Counted from the stretch's first letter, positions 1-8,123 are shown. The stretch is 46,779 bases of DNA from Bacteroidota bacterium (GCA_029558675.1 JAKQEF010000196.1:1-46779); one strand, 5' to 3'. Made by a program: numbers and translations. The notes: generated by a model from the sequence alone, not told the origin.

Positions 1-301
1 CCCATTGCATGAGCGCAATGCTATCACAGGAAATCTTTTCAAAGCAGTTTCTGTAAACCTGTATTAAAGCAATGTACCCTACTAAAACTATGCATTATGA
101 AACAGGCATGTTAATTCGAAAACATACGTTTTTCGTTTACACTTATGAAATTTTAACCCGGTTTTGCAATGTATTGATATTTTTGCTTTAATTATTATCT
201 GCAGAAAAACTACATAACCTTCAATACAACTTAGATAATAAGTTTTTTTAAAAATCAATTAGGAACATTTGGTTTGTATAGGTTCCCATTGTTTAACTAA
301 A
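1..301. other. Non-coding stretch upstream of the first gene
   Basis: No convincing reading frame is seen in this AT-rich stretch. A short inverted repeat (CATTGC at 3-8 and GCAATG at 15-20) lies at the window edge and may be the tail of a terminator of the preceding gene. A TATTTTTG sequence near 177-184 fits the Bacteroidota -7 consensus TANNTTTG and could drive the gene that starts at 302, but I see no well-spaced -33 TTTG box. Confidence 0.4.
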
Positions 302-1675
302 ATGAAAAAAATGAAACGAACTGCTAAAACACTCGGTTTACTGATGAGCCTTCTTCTGGCAATAGCTTTGAATTATTCAAAGGCTCAGGATCCCGACATT
401 CCCTTTTGCCAAAATGTGAAGCTGATTGACGCCGATTTGGGCACTAAGTTGACCTATTTTAAACCTTACAAAGATTTGCAGCAGGCAACCCTTTCAAAAA
501 CCGATGAGGGCTACGTGATTACCATTTTTTATAGAGCCAATGGCATCTTTCAGGTGGACAAGAAAGAAATCACCGAAGACGATTTGACGGCAATATGCAG
601 TGAAGTAGAGGCTTTGATTGCACGGCAAACCCTTTTGGAAGAGGACCCCAATCAGGAAGCCAAACGGAGGTTCATTGCAGCTACCACCACAATGTCATTG
701 GGTTACTATGGATGGGCTATACCCGCGGCTCTTGACTTGGAAGGCTATAAATCATACATGTCTTCCTATCTTTTCATTGGTAGTGCCGGCTTTTTTGTCC
801 CTTTCATTGCAACACGCCGATACGGGATAACCGATGGCATGGCCAATGCCTATTTTCTTGGAGCCCGGTTGGGGATTGCACATGGATTTTCGATGGCACT
901 ACTTATGCATGGGAATGATGCCAGCGCCCAGTCCCTCTTTGCATTGTCCAGCTTTGTCAGTTTGGCTGAGAGTTTTACCAACCTTGGATTGGCAAAAAAG
1001 TATGGCCACACCTGGGGCCAAACAAGCAGCCGGGGCAGTGGCGGAGCCTGGGGATATGCCTACGGTTTTGCCATTCCTAATATCTTTGCAGAAACTCCCG
1101 ACACCCGTCTTACCGCACTTTCCATGCTTGCCTTCTCGGGGGCGGGTATAGTGGCCGGTGATTATCTTTACAAGAAGCAAGGGGTTACCTATGGCGACGT
1201 AACGGTTATAAATTGTATCGGAATCCTTGGGGCGTTCTACCCAATGGTAATTATGAATTCTATGGATGTTGACGACAAACAGGCATACCTGGCAGGCTCA
1301 CTGCTTGGGTCGGCATCAGCCATTGCCTATGGGATCTATCATACCCGCGATTACAACTACACAAGGCAGCAATCGTATCTGATTGGCCTGGGTGAAGGGG
1401 CCGGGGGGTTGGTTGGTGCAGGAATTTCTGTTATTGCCGAAGCCAATGATAAGGTTACTCTTTGGCTGATCGCATTGGGAGCAACCAGTGGTCTTGTATT
1501 AACCGATTATCTGGTGAAGGATACTGACCAATCAACAAAAATGCACGCCTCCAATTTCCGTTTTCAATTCAACCCCAACGGCCTGCTATTTGCCCTGAAG
1601 CCCCAAACGAATCCGTTCAAACCGTGGGATTACCGTTATAGCAATAGTTTGGTTAATATTAGCTATTCTTTTTAG
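302..1675 (+). CDS. Hypothetical exported or membrane protein rich in glycine/alanine helices
   Basis: The product is 457 residues from the ATG at 302. An upstream TTG at 269 is in frame, but the chosen ATG places a clear signal peptide (Lys-rich start, leucine-rich core, ending near SKAQ) at the N-terminus. Residues about 30-110 look soluble. From about residue 120 to 420 there are repeated hydrophobic stretches rich in Gly, Ala, Ser and Tyr, with recurring patterns such as GxxxG, which suggests a multi-pass membrane protein or an unusual glycine-rich fold. The protein ends in NISYSF, a terminal aromatic typical of outer-membrane proteins, although the segments look more helical than barrel-like. 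I do not recognise a family. It stands alone, with non-coding sequence on both sides. Confidence 0.75.
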   Translation: MKKMKRTAKTLGLLMSLLLAIALNYSKAQDPDIPFCQNVKLIDADLGTKLTYFKPYKDLQQATLSKTDEGYVITIFYRANGIFQVDKKEITEDDLTAICSEVEALIARQTLLEEDPNQEAKRRFIAATTTMSLGYYGWAIPAALDLEGYKSYMSSYLFIGSAGFFVPFIATRRYGITDGMANAYFLGARLGIAHGFSMALLMHGNDASAQSLFALSSFVSLAESFTNLGLAKKYGHTWGQTSSRGSGGAWGYAYGFAIPNIFAETPDTRLTALSMLAFSGAGIVAGDYLYKKQGVTYGDVTVINCIGILGAFYPMVIMNSMDVDDKQAYLAGSLLGSASAIAYGIYHTRDYNYTRQQSYLIGLGEGAGGLVGAGISVIAEANDKVTLWLIALGATSGLVLTDYLVKDTDQSTKMHASNFRFQFNPNGLLFALKPQTNPFKPWDYRYSNSLVNISYSF

Positions 1676-1724
1676 TTAGCGTGAATGCCATATAAGAAAT
1701 CAGGGGATTGATTTGGAAAAACAT

Positions 1725-1783
1725 AGGGGATTAGTTATCTTTATGTTGCTGACACACAGCGATGTAATTGTAACTAATCCCCT
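1725..1783. repeat. Perfect 13-bp inverted repeat, possible terminator or regulatory hairpin
   Basis: AGGGGATTAGTTA at 1725-1737 is mirrored exactly by TAACTAATCCCCT at 1771-1783, with a 33-nt loop. A third partial copy, CAGGGGATT, lies at 1701-1709 and matches AATCCCCTG at 1776-1784, so two alternative pairings are possible. It lies between the plus-strand gene ending at 1675 and the minus-strand gene ending at 1972, where a bidirectional terminator would be expected. There is no long T-run next to it. Confidence 0.5.
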
Positions 1784-1815
1784 GTGATAGCCAACGATGA
1801 AAGCATTTTCAAAGC

Positions 1816-1832
1816 GTTACAATTTGTAACGG
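1816..1832. promoter_or_regulatory. Short palindrome of operator type
   Basis: CGTTACAA and TTGTAACG flank a single central T, giving 8-bp perfect arms. The symmetry resembles a binding site for a dimeric regulator. However, it sits between two convergent gene ends, where an operator would have no obvious promoter to control. It may be chance or part of the terminator region. Confidence 0.25.
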
Positions 1833-1971
1833 TTTCATTGCCCTCATCCAATAGTCTCTTTTTAAGGACTCTCCAATATGTTTGAGGATTACTACTTTCT
1901 GTTAATACTCCCACGACATTTCACCAGGGGGTAGTACAATACCCTTAACACTTTTCCTCTTACATGCTTTT

Positions 1972-2478
1972 TTACAGGGCGTTCTTATTGATCAATCCAT
2001 ACCTGTACTCATCGCAAATCACGCCATTTTTGAATACGGATTTTTCGAATACGCATTCCGGCTTGAATCCCGCCTTTTCAAGTACCCTTTGCGAGGCCTT
2101 ATTAAAGTCAAAAACCCCCGTGTAGATCCTCACCAAACCCAGTTGGTTAAATCCGTATTCCGTAATCAGCTCAACCGCTTTTGTGGCTATTCCCAGGCCC
2201 CAGTAGGGTTCGCCAAGCCAGTAACCTATTTCGGCCGTTAGCTTGTAAATATCCGTTTGCCTGACCAGCCCGACACAACCGGCGAACTCTCCGTTGTACT
2301 CCACTGCAAATGTTTGCTGCGGGTTCTCGCCCTGGCAATGCTCTATGAATTCCATGGCGTGCTTCTCGGTGTAGGGGAATGGTAGGTGATCCCGCATATT
2401 ATCCCAGATTTTTTTATTGTTGCACAGCTCCGCCAGCCTGGTGCTATCGGTGTTTTCAAACTTTCTTAGTCTCACCAT
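1972..2478 (-). CDS. GNAT family N-acetyltransferase (RimJ/RimL type)
   Basis: This 168-residue protein has the arrangement of RimJ/RimL-like acetyltransferases, which transfer acetyl from acetyl-CoA to an amine, often a protein N-terminus. It begins MVRLRKFENTDSTRLAEL. A central strand GEFAGCVGLVRQTD is followed by AEIGYWLGEPYWGLGIATKAV, which carries the acetyl-CoA pyrophosphate-binding loop (G-L-G-I-A). The C-terminal part, RIYTGVFDFNKASQRVLEKAGF, contains the typical N-x-x-S-x-x-V-L-E-K-x-G-F signature. The length is usual for the family. The start overlaps the upstream membrane-protein gene by 23 bp, so the two are probably co-transcribed. The substrate cannot be told. Confidence 0.88.
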   Translation of the reverse strand: MVRLRKFENTDSTRLAELCNNKKIWDNMRDHLPFPYTEKHAMEFIEHCQGENPQQTFAVEYNGEFAGCVGLVRQTDIYKLTAEIGYWLGEPYWGLGIATKAVELITEYGFNQLGLVRIYTGVFDFNKASQRVLEKAGFKPECVFEKSVFKNGVICDEYRYGLINKNAL

Positions 2479-2857
2479 TGTTTTTTAGTGTTTTAGCAGC
2501 CCTGAGGCCTTCAGCCTCTCTGATGGCTAAGTAGAAGAACCATAATATGAGGTAGAAGTCAAACACCGGCAACCAGAGGTTTGAGAACCTGAAATCCCAT
2601 GCCATGCCCGCCAGCGCCACGGCAAAGAGGGCCAGGGGCAAAGCAGTTAGCAAAAGGTACAGGTATTGCTTGCCTTTGGCAAAGTGGATGAGATTGAGCA
2701 CTGCCCCTATTAAAAAGCCAAGATGCATGGTTTGAAGGAATACCTCTGCCAGTGTCTGGTTATCAGATCCGCTGAGTTTGTCATATGCCAACACCCCAAC
2801 CAGAAGCGAGGTTGATAGCACTATTACCATATCTAACGCCAGTCGAACCCTTTTCAT
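2456..2857 (-). CDS. Small four-helix membrane protein, function unknown
   Basis: This 133-residue protein starts at an ATG at 2857. It has about four hydrophobic segments: residues about 6-24, 41-60, 66-88 and 96-115. A polar, Lys-rich C-terminus (ETKKV) follows. No family was recognised. It precedes the GNAT gene with a 23-bp overlap and the same direction, which suggests one transcript. Confidence 0.65.
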   Translation of the reverse strand: MKRVRLALDMVIVLSTSLLVGVLAYDKLSGSDNQTLAEVFLQTMHLGFLIGAVLNLIHFAKGKQYLYLLLTALPLALFAVALAGMAWDFRFSNLWLPVFDFYLILWFFYLAIREAEGLRAAKTLKNNGETKKV

Positions 2858-3220
2858 TTTTAAAAATTTTTACGTTATTTTTTGTGGGTTTATAATGTCC
2901 ATTCCGCCTCTTTTAATGGCAAACCTATACCACAACCCCCAAACCAAAGCGGATGGTTCAAATTTACTGAAATTTTTCAAACGTTTATGTTTACCCTGTA
3001 CGGCGCAAAACATTTTTGGCATTGCCCGGTGATGGTTTTGTTGATTTGCTTTCTGATTTTACACGATGTCAATAAAGCCAACAGAACAGAACCATCACAG
3101 AGAGATGATTCAGAAAATTCTTCGAATTCATTTAAAAAACATGCGATTCGGATTGCTGTTTCATACGGATTGGGTTGGTACCCAACGAAGTGTGTGAAAG
3201 AAAATTTGACTAAGACAATA
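2858..3220. other. Intergenic stretch at the left edge of the accessory island
   Basis: No convincing gene is seen. Frames that are open on the plus strand here run into the antisense of the neighbouring gene and lack coding character. A 43-codon ATG frame at about 3068-3199 has no recognisable similarity. Base composition becomes clearly AT-rich from here rightwards, compared with the preceding genes. Confidence 0.4.
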
Positions 3221-4078
3221 TCAATACTTTTGCCTATTTGGCACTACTGCTCTAACACCCCCTCGAGGGTTTGCCACATCGCCTTTGTAGCGGGGTATCA
3301 AATGAATATGAACGTGAAAAACAGATTGCCCTGCTGCTTCACCATCATTTATTCCTACGTTAAAGCCATGGGGATTGTATCGCTTTTCAATGATAGTTTT
3401 GCAACGATTTACCAAGAGCCATAATGCTCTTTGTTCGTGTATGGATAGATCGAAATAGCTTGCAGTATGACGTTTTGGGATAACCAAAGTATGTCCTTTA
3501 TTTACAGGAAAGCCATCTAAAAATGCTACTGCTGTTGCTGTTTCACTTATCAACTCGACCTTTGGATTTAAATTGCAGAACGGGCAATTGGTTCTTCCCT
3601 TTTTTATCTGATTAAAATGCTGATATTCATATATTTCACAATTTTCGTTTTGGAATATACTATTATAGGGTAATACCACATCGCTCTGATAGGTTGGTTT
3701 TTTGTGAACATAATGTGTGCGGAAACCCTCATTTTTCAAATCTCGTCGGACAGCAAAATATGCTTTTCCTGCGGGCTTCAGCAGTTCTGAAACTGACATC
3801 AGCACATCGGCTTGCTCGTTTGGTTCTAAAACATTTAGAACATAATTGCAGATAATCGTGTCAAAGCGTTTTTCGGGCAATTCCGGCCGATAATAGTTGT
3901 CGTAACCAATGATATTGTAACCTGATTTCTGCAAATGGTCTGTATCGTAACCAAAGCCGCAACCAAAATCTAATATTTCGCCTAGCAACAATTTTCGTTC
4001 TTTCAGAATACGGGTAGGGAACGATAACGAAGTTCGTTGAATGGCAGTTAGATGGGGATTGTTTACTTTCTTTTTCAT
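3221..4078 (-). CDS. SAM-dependent methyltransferase fused to a HIT-domain hydrolase
   Basis: The 285-residue product has two domains. Residues about 30-155 form a short class I methyltransferase: motif I ILDFGCGFGYDTDHL around residue 36, an acidic end of strand 2 (GYDNYYRP), and FDTIICNYVLNVLEP near residue 72. The YVLNVLE element recalls, from memory, the putative methyltransferases associated with DNA phosphorothioation loci. Residues about 160-285 form a HIT domain: CPFC near 165, GHTLVIPKRH near 195, and the catalytic HVHIHLIPR histidine triad near 255. HIT enzymes hydrolyse nucleotide-phosphate bonds such as AMP-linked adducts. I chose the ATG at 4078 because it overlaps the stop of the upstream HNH gene as ATGA, the usual sign of translational coupling; an in-frame start at 4099 is possible. 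The role is inferred to be defence or nucleic-acid modification and repair. Confidence 0.85.
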   Translation of the reverse strand: MKKKVNNPHLTAIQRTSLSFPTRILKERKLLLGEILDFGCGFGYDTDHLQKSGYNIIGYDNYYRPELPEKRFDTIICNYVLNVLEPNEQADVLMSVSELLKPAGKAYFAVRRDLKNEGFRTHYVHKKPTYQSDVVLPYNSIFQNENCEIYEYQHFNQIKKGRTNCPFCNLNPKVELISETATAVAFLDGFPVNKGHTLVIPKRHTASYFDLSIHEQRALWLLVNRCKTIIEKRYNPHGFNVGINDGEAAGQSVFHVHIHLIPRYKGDVANPRGGVRAVVPNRQKY

Positions 4079-5145
4079 GGCCGGGAAGAATTTTGCCAAT
4101 ACTTAAACCCCATGTTCTCAGCAATTTGAGCGAGAGGTAAGAATGTCTTCTTGTAAATATTGATAAAGTCTTGTTCCGAACAATCCACCAACTCTGTAAG
4201 CGAACCATGCAGAGTTAAATAATCTTCCAATAGCTTGTTGTTCGGGTTTTTGGGGTAGATGGCTTGTATTGCTTTTTGGTGCAATCTGGCAAATGGCTCT
4301 AAGTATGTATCCAGAGAGGGTAGGTTATTGCTTTTAGATGAATTTATGCTTGCATCGGCAGGTAGTAAGTTCCATAACAAGCTATGCGATACGAAGCTCC
4401 AGGGTAAGAAATGGTCTAAATCGTATGCTCTTATGAATAATTCTTTGCCTGTGTATATGCACTTCATTGACCCGGTTATATCAATATAGGTATCCCAAAA
4501 ATTGCGCTGTTTTACAAGCGAATCGCGTGTAATGGGTTTTACCAATTTGGAGGGGAGATCGGGAACATTCGGATTACGTTTTTGAAGAAAGACAGTCAGA
4601 TTCCAAAAAGTAAAATCGCGCAGAATTAAGTAGTTGTCGTTTAAATACTGCTCCCATAGTGGATTAATAGCTATTGCCTCGCCTCTGATGGCATAAATAC
4701 AATTATTTGTGAATGCTTGCGATAGATTAACAACATCCTTGTCGGTTGTATAGCTTATCCATGGCGACAAAAATCGGTAGGGAACATTGAGCGTAAAAAT
4801 CCGAAGTAAACTCTTTACCCTCGTATTCCCAAGCTTATCATTTATTTGTTTTTTAATATCAGTTCTGCTGGCGTCGATGGGAATGCTCAAATCTTTTTGA
4901 AGTTCTATGATTTGATTGTACAAAGAATCGGATTTGCCAAACGACAACCGAAAATAGTGTATGGGATACCACGCTTCCGAAATCATTCCCACAATAATTT
5001 CCCAAAAAGAAATATACCTTTTCCCTGTTTTAACAAAAATTTCAAGAAATGATAAAAACCAATAGTATTTATAGGTTGCAACCGTGTTGTTGTAAATACG
5101 AACCAAACGACTTATTTCGAGCCTGTTGTCTTGTGGAAGATTCAT
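4075..5145 (-). CDS. HNH endonuclease-like protein
   Basis: The product has 356 residues. The C-terminal third carries an HNH-type core: CIYTGKEL near residue 229, then YDLDHFLPWS near 241 (Asp-His pair), then LLWNLLPADASINSSKSNNLP near 256-276, matching the DH...N...N/K-S pattern of HNH nucleases that cut DNA. Only one cysteine is seen before the motif, so the usual zinc-stabilising Cys pairs seem absent. The first 220 residues are mostly helical with aromatic-rich segments and match no family I know; they may provide target recognition. The gene is the first of a two-gene unit and its stop codon overlaps the start of the methyltransferase-HIT gene. A transposase remnant lies directly upstream. 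Confidence 0.78.
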   Translation of the reverse strand: MNLPQDNRLEISRLVRIYNNTVATYKYYWFLSFLEIFVKTGKRYISFWEIIVGMISEAWYPIHYFRLSFGKSDSLYNQIIELQKDLSIPIDASRTDIKKQINDKLGNTRVKSLLRIFTLNVPYRFLSPWISYTTDKDVVNLSQAFTNNCIYAIRGEAIAINPLWEQYLNDNYLILRDFTFWNLTVFLQKRNPNVPDLPSKLVKPITRDSLVKQRNFWDTYIDITGSMKCIYTGKELFIRAYDLDHFLPWSFVSHSLLWNLLPADASINSSKSNNLPSLDTYLEPFARLHQKAIQAIYPKNPNNKLLEDYLTLHGSLTELVDCSEQDFINIYKKTFLPLAQIAENMGFKYWQNSSRP

Positions 5146-5148
5146 TTG

Positions 5149-5244
5149 TTATTGGTTGGATTGTGTTATAACACCATTCTCAGAAACTTTCTTGATAATG
5201 CGGAGTTTCTCCTCCTTGGTAAAACCACGTTTTTTCATCATCAT
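5149..5244 (-). pseudogene. N-terminal remnant of an IS transposase (helix-turn-helix OrfA type)
   Basis: A 31-codon frame begins with three Met codons (5244-5236) and reads KKRGFTKEEKLRIIKK followed by VSENG. This strongly resembles the start of IS3-type OrfA transposases, which typically read K-R-x-F-T-x-E-E-K-x-x-I-L-K-E. The frame then leaves the family pattern and stops at 5149. The rest of the element, its inverted repeats and a catalytic DDE gene are missing. It lies directly upstream of the HNH gene and downstream of the HEPN gene and indicates past insertion-sequence activity. Confidence 0.6.
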
Positions 5245-5282
5245 AAAAGTACGGATTTTTATCTATACTTATGTCCGATGAT

Positions 5283-5624
5283 TTAGGGGGCTGAAACATT
5301 GGAAGCAATTTCTTCTTTCAGTTTAGGAAGGTGATTGATAACAATACTCCAAATTAAATCGTCGGATATTTTGTCGTAACCGTGGGCAATTCTGTTTCTT
5401 GTTCCAATTATTTTATGGACGTTTTCTAAATGGAACTCTTTGTCTCGTTAGATTATTCTATTCGTTGCCTCTCCAATTATTTCTATATTCCTTTCGACAG
5501 CCCGTTTTGTTCTGATGTCGTTAATATATCCATCAAATCTCTTTGGCCTGTCTTCAAAGTAGCTTTCTATCTCTTCTATTGATTGTAAAATGTCGTACAA
5601 CCAAGTTTTAATTTCGCTATCCAT
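5283..5624 (-). pseudogene. HEPN-domain toxin (HepT/DUF86 family) interrupted by an in-frame stop
   Basis: The frame starts at the ATG at 5624, which overlaps the end of the MNT gene by 8 bp. It encodes MDSEIKTWLYDILQSIEEI and continues to residue 58 (...GEATNRII), where a TAA at 5450-5448 interrupts it. The same frame then continues without a break to 5283. The second part contains the full HEPN RNase signature RNRIAHGYD (Rx4HxY), including the tyrosine that partner MNT proteins AMPylate. Total length with the stop read through is 113 residues, normal for HepT. Family knowledge: HepT is an RNase toxin. Here the catalytic motif lies after the stop, so the toxin is probably dead unless the stop is read through or is a sequencing error. 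Confidence 0.8.
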
Positions 5625-5916
5625 AAACTAGTTGCTTTGATGAATCAATTGATTGCTTTGAATAAGGATTTTTAATTGCTTTTTCTTCCAACAAATCCAC
5701 ATTACGTTTAAATAGGTTCTCCAATGATTCTTTTAAGTCAAAATAGTTGTCAGCGTATTCATGAAGGTCTACGTCTTGAAAGTCTACGACTAGGTCAACA
5801 TCGCTGTCCTTTTTGAAACTATCTGTCAATACAGAACCAAATGCAAATAGTCGTCTAACTTTGTGCCTTGAACACAAGTCTCGAATTGTATCGATATTTC
5901 TTTCTATTAGGTTCAT
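5617..5916 (-). CDS. MNT-type nucleotidyltransferase antitoxin (MntA-like)
   Basis: This 99-residue minimal nucleotidyltransferase carries the full active-site signature GS-x10-D-x-D (GSVLTDSFKKDSDVD, residues about 27-41), followed by the third acidic site region NVDLLEEKAIKN near residue 72. Family knowledge: MntA proteins neutralise the HEPN toxin by adding AMP units to its tyrosine. The gene overlaps the downstream HEPN gene by 8 bp (ATGGATAG), as in functional pairs. The antitoxin looks intact while its toxin partner is broken. A copy of the 76-bp repeat starts 57 bp upstream of its start codon. Confidence 0.88.
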   Translation of the reverse strand: MNLIERNIDTIRDLCSRHKVRRLFAFGSVLTDSFKKDSDVDLVVDFQDVDLHEYADNYFDLKESLENLFKRNVDLLEEKAIKNPYSKQSIDSSKQLVYG

Positions 5917-5972
5917 AGGACAAAGATAATAAATTTAGCAAATGTTGTCAATTTGCACCAAGGTTACACACG

Positions 5973-6048
5973 ACTCGTTTATAGTCCTAACCTTTCATCC
6001 CTATTCCCCCCACAACAGCCGAAAAGCCACAATAGGCTTGCATTTCAT
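5973..6048. repeat. 76-bp direct repeat, copy A
   Basis: The sequence beginning ACTCGTTTATAGTCC is identical over 76 bp to 9010-9085, and weaker similarity continues for about 35 bp beyond. It contains an inner hairpin AAGCC-ACAATA-GGCTT. Copy A has lost the outer stem pairing that copy B keeps (TCCGCC instead of TTCGGC). It lies upstream of the MNT/HEPN operon and behind the 3' end of the Fic gene. Confidence 0.9.
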
Positions 6049-6170
6049 CCGCCTTTTTAAAATCCTGTATAAAATTACTAAACTTTACCAAAAAATTAAA
6101 CCAAAAGCCACTAATCGTCCAAAGGGGAAAACACCCATAGGTTATCCCAATCCGCTGTTATAGCCGGTGG

Positions 6171-7277
6171 TTATTCTTTTCTCAAGCTTGTCAGCTTATA
6201 ATTTGTGCTTCGGCCGCCCTCATTGGCTTCTTCCAAAATACCTTTTTCCATTAAGTCTTTAATATCGCGTAATGCTGTATCTGTTGAAACCCTGGTGATT
6301 TTTGCCCACTTGCTTGTCTGTAGCTTGCCATCAAATCCATCGAACAGCATATTCAAAACAGCTCTTTGCCTTTCGTTGATTGGCGTGTGTTGGTGTTGTT
6401 TCCAAAATTCAGCTTTATGCAATATTCGTTGTGTTGTTTGCTCGGTGGCCAGCATTGCATTTTTAAGACAATGCAAAAACCATTCGAGCCATTCGGTAAT
6501 ATCGCCTGTGCTGTGCTGTACTTTTTGCAACACCTCATAGTAGCGTTTACGTTCTATCAAAATTTGGCTTGACATACTGTAAAAACGTTCGCCGTTATTC
6601 TCGGCACGGGCCAGTAGCATATCGGCTATGGCTCTGGCTATACGCCCATTGCCGTCATCAAATGGGTGAATAATAATAAACCAAAAGTGGGCAATAGCCG
6701 CTTTCAGCACGGGATCGAGCTGCTTATCATTATTAAACCAATCTAAAAACTTGTCCATTTCGGATTTAACCAATTCCGGTGCTACGGCTTCGTAATGGAC
6801 TTTTTCTTTGCCCATGGCACCCGAAACCACCTGCATTTCAACGGTGCGGTATTTGCCTACTTCTATCTTATAAGGCCCGCTGTATCCTGTGGGGAAAAGG
6901 GCTGCGTGCCAACCAAACAAACGTTTTTCAGTTAATGGCAAGGAGTATTGCTGTGTAGCTTCAAGCATCATTTCTACAATACCCTCAATATGGCGATTGC
7001 TTGGCACAAGGCCTGCAGTGTTGATCCCTAAACGTCGTGCTATGGAAGAGCGTACTTGCTCATAGTTTAGCAGCTCTCCTTCTATTTCGTAAGATTTTAC
7101 TACGTCTAAGGTTAATGCCGTCAGTGTTACTTCTTCTTTGGCATAAAAACCTAATGCGTTCATCTGTCCGATGATTTTACCTTGCATCAAGCGGACTTCG
7201 CCAAACACAGCATTGATGGCCTTATCTTGCCAGGTGAAATCTGTCCAATTTTTATGCTCGTATATGTATTTAGCCAT
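6171..7277 (-). CDS. Fic family AMP-transferase (class II, DUF4172 N-terminal domain)
   Basis: The 368-residue product starts at the ATG at 7277; an in-frame start at 7301 would add 8 residues. The N-terminus MAKYIYEHKNWTDFTW matches the DUF4172 domain found before Fic domains. Residues 62-67, SYEIEG, match the inhibitory helix motif (S/T)xxxE(G/N), placing it in class II with intramolecular autoinhibition. The Fic core is HPFDDGNGR at residues 204-212, the complete catalytic motif, with the histidine needed for transfer of AMP from ATP to a target hydroxyl. Residues about 300-366 look like a winged helix that could bind DNA. It stands alone in the island, so its target is unknown. Related proteins may act as regulators or solitary toxins. 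Confidence 0.92.
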   Translation of the reverse strand: MAKYIYEHKNWTDFTWQDKAINAVFGEVRLMQGKIIGQMNALGFYAKEEVTLTALTLDVVKSYEIEGELLNYEQVRSSIARRLGINTAGLVPSNRHIEGIVEMMLEATQQYSLPLTEKRLFGWHAALFPTGYSGPYKIEVGKYRTVEMQVVSGAMGKEKVHYEAVAPELVKSEMDKFLDWFNNDKQLDPVLKAAIAHFWFIIIHPFDDGNGRIARAIADMLLARAENNGERFYSMSSQILIERKRYYEVLQKVQHSTGDITEWLEWFLHCLKNAMLATEQTTQRILHKAEFWKQHQHTPINERQRAVLNMLFDGFDGKLQTSKWAKITRVSTDTALRDIKDLMEKGILEEANEGGRSTNYKLTSLRKE

Positions 7278-7445
7278 TGCCGGAAACTTAATATGCATCA
7301 AATATACAAATTATTCAACGCATAAATGCGGTGAATGTTTCGTTTTTTCACCGCACCCTGAAAAAAATCATTTGATGCTGTTTCTATTTGTTTTAAAGGG
7401 TCTGTCGGCCTAACAATGGCTAAATGTATTGATTTTCTGTTGCCT

Positions 7446-8123
7446 TTACAATACAAATATAAGAAACAAAACGAGCCACGTTTTTTTAAAATCCCTGTTT
7501 GTCAGTAAATATGCTGCACCAAACAAAAATCCTGCTAATGTCGATAGTACACCGTTTTGAATATCAAAATGCCCTCTGCTGATTATATGTGCTATCCCCC
7601 AAGTCAATCCACAGATTATCCCACCCCAAGGTACATTGCGTTGTTTTGTCCATATTTCAAATGCCTTTTGCCCAAAGACAATAATCAACAAAAACAGCAA
7701 GATTTCGAACATATAGTAAATGTATTGAAATATGAATTTTAGTAAACCATTATAATTGAATTCCTTTATAACTTTAAAACCGTCCCACGCTAAAAAACTT
7801 ATCAATATAGATAATATAATACCAAGCAATACTGCAAGCACTTGCCACAATTTCATTTTCGTGCCTTTTACAAATAGGTCAAATTTCAGTTTGTTTTTTG
7901 CTATACGAATAAGCAAATAAGCGATACTGGCCCAAATTACGCAAGTAATGACCCAATGTATAATATTTTGCAATACCGAAAATTCTCTTAATTGTACTCC
8001 GAAAACAAGCGGTTCCCAGCCATAAGCGTGTAGAGCCTCAGTTCCGAGTCCCACAAAGGCACTCAATGAAAGTAATATATACTTCCACCCGGATTGATTA
8101 ACAATTTCATCATTTGTACTCAT
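7446..8123 (-). CDS. CPBP-like multi-pass membrane protein
   Basis: This 225-residue protein has about seven hydrophobic segments. The C-terminal half resembles CPBP intramembrane proteases (CAAX protease/bacteriocin-processing): GQKAFEIWTKQRNVPWGGIICGLTWGIAHI and GVLSTLAGFLFGAAYLLT fit the motif order E..., W-x-x-x-H, and the glycine-rich last helix. The usual EExxxR motif is weakened to QKAFE, so catalytic activity is uncertain. It could be a degenerate family member or an immunity-type membrane protein. It lies between the Fic gene and the RelE-type pair, on the same strand but 145 bp or more away from either. Confidence 0.6.
   Translation of the reverse strand: MSTNDEIVNQSGWKYILLSLSAFVGLGTEALHAYGWEPLVFGVQLREFSVLQNIIHWVITCVIWASIAYLLIRIAKNKLKFDLFVKGTKMKLWQVLAVLLGIILSILISFLAWDGFKVIKEFNYNGLLKFIFQYIYYMFEILLFLLIIVFGQKAFEIWTKQRNVPWGGIICGLTWGIAHIISRGHFDIQNGVLSTLAGFLFGAAYLLTNRDFKKTWLVLFLIFVL

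Noticed and set aside
3068-3199. A 43-codon ATG frame in the left intergenic region of the island
   Set aside because: Too short, no recognisable motif, no ribosome or promoter signal.
2882-3424. A 180-codon plus-strand frame antisense to the methyltransferase-HIT gene
   Set aside because: It overlaps the HIT domain coding region and shows no family features. It is a shadow of the real gene.
5942-6163. A 73-codon plus-strand frame over repeat copy A
   Set aside because: Its sequence is mostly the 76-bp repeat, which copy B also carries in a non-coding place. It is not a gene.
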